A DNA stretch of 6,633 bases from Flavobacteriaceae bacterium (GTDB taxonomy: Bacteria > Bacteroidota > Bacteroidia > Flavobacteriales > Flavobacteriaceae), in the NCBI GenBank assembly GCA_013042255.1, contig JABDQK010000321.1:1-6633 (forward strand), read 5' to 3'. This document shows positions 5,165 to 6,633 of this stretch, piece after piece. A program made the position numbers and the translations under genes. Position 1 is the first letter of the stretch. Each line of letters opens with the position of its first letter. Under the pieces are notes generated by a model that did no database searches, was not told the DNA's origin, and worked only from the letters and a program-made list of their open reading frames with translations.

Positions 5165-6633
5165 TTACGAATTCTTGTTTAATTTCTTTGCCTGTCCGGC
5201 CCAGTCGTCACGTTGTGCCCTTCCGGGGAATGCCCCGGTTATTTCGTCGAGCATATCGTACTCAACATTTGTCATCCTGCTCACCTGAGCAAAGGTGTAA
5301 ATCCCGATCTGATTAAGGGTCTGTTCCATTTTAGGTCCGATCCCTTTTACTTTCTTCAGGTCATCTGCCTTATCTGTGCTGGGGTCAAAAGTTCCCAATT
5401 TGGAAAGAAGGTCACTTGCTTTTGTTTCTTCTTTAGGCGACGGCGTATCAGCTACTTTAACTTCCTCCCGAGGGGAAGCAGCGATACCCGAAGGCATTTG
5501 ATATAATGGTTTTCCGGCATCCCTTAATTTCTTATACCTGGATCCTGAGGATTTCAGGATCGATTTTACCTCTGCCTGTGCAATCACCGGGAAAGTCCTG
5601 GCATATAAAAGGAAAAGGACAAAGAAAAACCCGATCGTACCGATAAATATCCCGATATCCACAAAAGTGGGTGAAAACATCGTCCAGGAAGATGGAAGGT
5701 AATCGCGGTGCAAAGAAGTCACGATAATTACAAATCGCTCGAACCACATTCCTATGTTTACAACAATTGATATTACAAAGGAGATAACAATACTGGTTCT
5801 GATCTTTTTAAACCACATAATCTGTGGCGAAACCACATTACAACTCATCATCAGTAAATACGCCCACCAGTAAGGACCTGTGGCTCTGTTGAGGAAGGCA
5901 TACTGTTCGTATTCCACACCGGAATACCAGGCGATAAATAATTCTGTGATATACGCACAACCTACTATAGAACCGGTTACCATGATGATAATGTTCATCA
6001 ACTCGATGTGCTGTACTGTGATATAGGCTTCCAGGTTACTGACTTTCCTCATTATTATAAGTAAGGTCTGAACCATTGCAAAGCCAGAGAATATCGCACC
6101 GGCAACAAAGTAGGGAGGAAATATAGTGGTATGCCATCCCGGAATAACCGACGTGGCAAAGTCGAATGATACAATAGTATGTACAGAAAGTACCAGAGGT
6201 GTTGCCAAACCGGCAAGTACAAGTGATACTTCTTCAAAACGCTGCCAGTCTTTAGCTCTTCCTGTCCAGCCAAAACTTACCAAGCCGTAGATCTTTTTCT
6301 GGAAAGGTTTAACAGCCCTGTCGCGAATCATTGCAAAATCAGGGAGTAGGCCCGTCCACCAGAATACCAGGGATACAGACAGATAGGTTGAAATTGCAAA
6401 AACATCCCATAAAAGAGGAGAGTTAAAATTAACCCACAGGGATCCAAATTGGTTTGGTATAGGAACCACCCAGTAAGCCAACCATGGTCTTCCCATGTGA
6501 ATAATCGGGAAGAGTCCTGCCTGGATAACCGAAAAGATCGTCATGGCCTCGGCCGATCTGTTGATCGCCATTCTCCATTTTTGACGGAAGAGAAGCAGTA
6601 CCGCGGAAATAAGTGTTCCTGCATGCCCGATAC
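5165..6633 (-). CDS. actC: Alternative complex III subunit ActC (NrfD/PsrC family) with C-terminal helix-hairpin-helix-like domain, 5' end cut by window edge
   Basis: ActC is the NrfD-like membrane subunit that with ActB forms the menaquinol oxidation site. The fragment is 488 residues. The frame stays open from the right edge, reading [20 protein letters not shown] before the Met at 6571; these match a family helix, so that Met is internal and the true start lies outside. Further membrane segments lie near fragment residues 28-48, 74-96, 134-156, 174-194, 210-234, 254-272, 279-297 and 322-344. Family landmarks include [12 protein letters not shown] (148-159), whose H151 and D157 are candidates for quinol or proton handling, and [20 protein letters not shown] (164-183). 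After the last helix comes a basic, disordered linker (about 345-420) and then a small soluble domain with a KGIGPK turn (428-433), described separately. The stop at 5165-5167 is two bases before actD. Whether the tail is widespread in ActC I cannot tell. Confidence 0.95.
   Translation of the reverse strand, partial: IGHAGTLISAVLLLFRQKWRMAINRSAEAMTIFSVIQAGLFPIIHMGRPWLAYWVVPIPNQFGSLWVNFNSPLLWDVFAISTYLSVSLVFWWTGLLPDFAMIRDRAVKPFQKKIYGLVSFGWTGRAKDWQRFEEVSLVLAGLATPLVLSVHTIVSFDFATSVIPGWHTTIFPPYFVAGAIFSGFAMVQTLLIIMRKVSNLEAYITVQHIELMNIIIMVTGSIVGCAYITELFIAWYSGVEYEQYAFLNRATGPYWWAYLLMMSCNVVSPQIMWFKKIRTSIVISFVISIVVNIGMWFERFVIIVTSLHRDYLPSSWTMFSPTFVDIGIFIGTIGFFFVLFLLYARTFPVIAQAEVKSILKSSGSRYKKLRDAGKPLYQMPSGIAASPREEVKVADTPSPKEETKASDLLSKLGTFDPSTDKADDLKKVKGIGPKMEQTLNQIGIYTFAQVSRMTNVEYDMLDEITGAFPGRAQRDDWAGQAKKLNKNS
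5168..5371 (-). other. Helix-hairpin-helix-like domain at the ActC C-terminus
   Basis: The last 68 residues of ActC read as a compact helical domain: [17 protein letters not shown], then [13 protein letters not shown], then an acidic helix (EYDMLDEI) and [17 protein letters not shown]. The pattern of a KGIGP hairpin, a 'GIYTFAQ' strand-helix and a final '[11 protein letters not shown]' helix is the one seen in HhH-like domains attached to other proteins, for example C-terminal extensions of some complex I NuoE and ribosomal L21 proteins. It is joined to the membrane part by a Pro/Ser/Lys/Glu-rich linker. The many Lys/Arg just after the last membrane helix suggest the cytoplasmic side. Role unknown; DNA binding cannot be assumed for this variant. 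Confidence 0.8.

Noticed and set aside
4824..5288. Plus-strand open frame of 154 codons across the actC-actD junction
   Set aside because: It lies wholly antisense to two clearly recognisable genes, its product resembles no family, and it has the irregular composition of a shadow frame.
6569..6571. ATG at 6571 as the start of actC
   Set aside because: The frame remains open to the window edge, and the residues before it match a conserved membrane helix of ActC, so this Met is internal.
1..6633. Undescribed defence, mobile or CRISPR-like system
   Set aside because: Nearly every base is accounted for by six respiratory genes, and I saw no direct repeats, inverted ends, transposase, RNA gene or array.

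Overview
The window is a run of six tightly packed genes, all on the minus strand and read from the right edge to the left. They encode most of a quinol-oxidising alternative complex III (ACIII, Act complex) followed by the two core subunits of an aa3-type (A1 heme-copper) cytochrome oxidase. In transcription order they are actC (NrfD/PsrC-like, 5' end off the right edge), actD (DUF3341), actE (monoheme cytochrome c lipoprotein), actF (second NrfD-like membrane subunit), coxB (subunit II, CuA) and coxA (subunit I, 3' end off the left edge). Spacers are 2, 10, 16, 28 and 49 bases, so a single transcript is likely. actA (pentaheme cytochrome) and actB (Fe-S/molybdopterin-like) would be expected just beyond the right edge. 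Subunit III is not in the window.

The gene order, the lipoprotein-type ActE, the four-helix CoxB and the absence of Shine-Dalgarno sequences with A/T-rich leaders point to Bacteroidota, most likely a member of Flavobacteriia. GC content looks moderate (low to mid 40s % by eye). In this group ACIII and cytochrome aa3 are known to form a physical supercomplex (Flavobacterium johnsoniae). The expected path is menaquinol, ActB/ActC site, Fe-S clusters and ActA hemes, ActE heme c, CuA of CoxB, heme a, and the heme a3/CuB centre of CoxA, with ActC and ActF forming the membrane core.

This is a core respiratory locus, and I see no mobile element, CRISPR array, RNA gene or defence-like system. Points worth a second look: a helix-hairpin-helix-like domain fused to the C-terminus of ActC; a CoxB in which several residues around CuA are replaced and about 35 residues are inserted between the copper ligands; two additional N-terminal membrane helices in CoxB; and two His-rich segments, one in a predicted periplasmic loop of ActF and one at the N-terminus of CoxA. 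Many of these may be lineage-wide adaptations to the supercomplex rather than unique to this strain.
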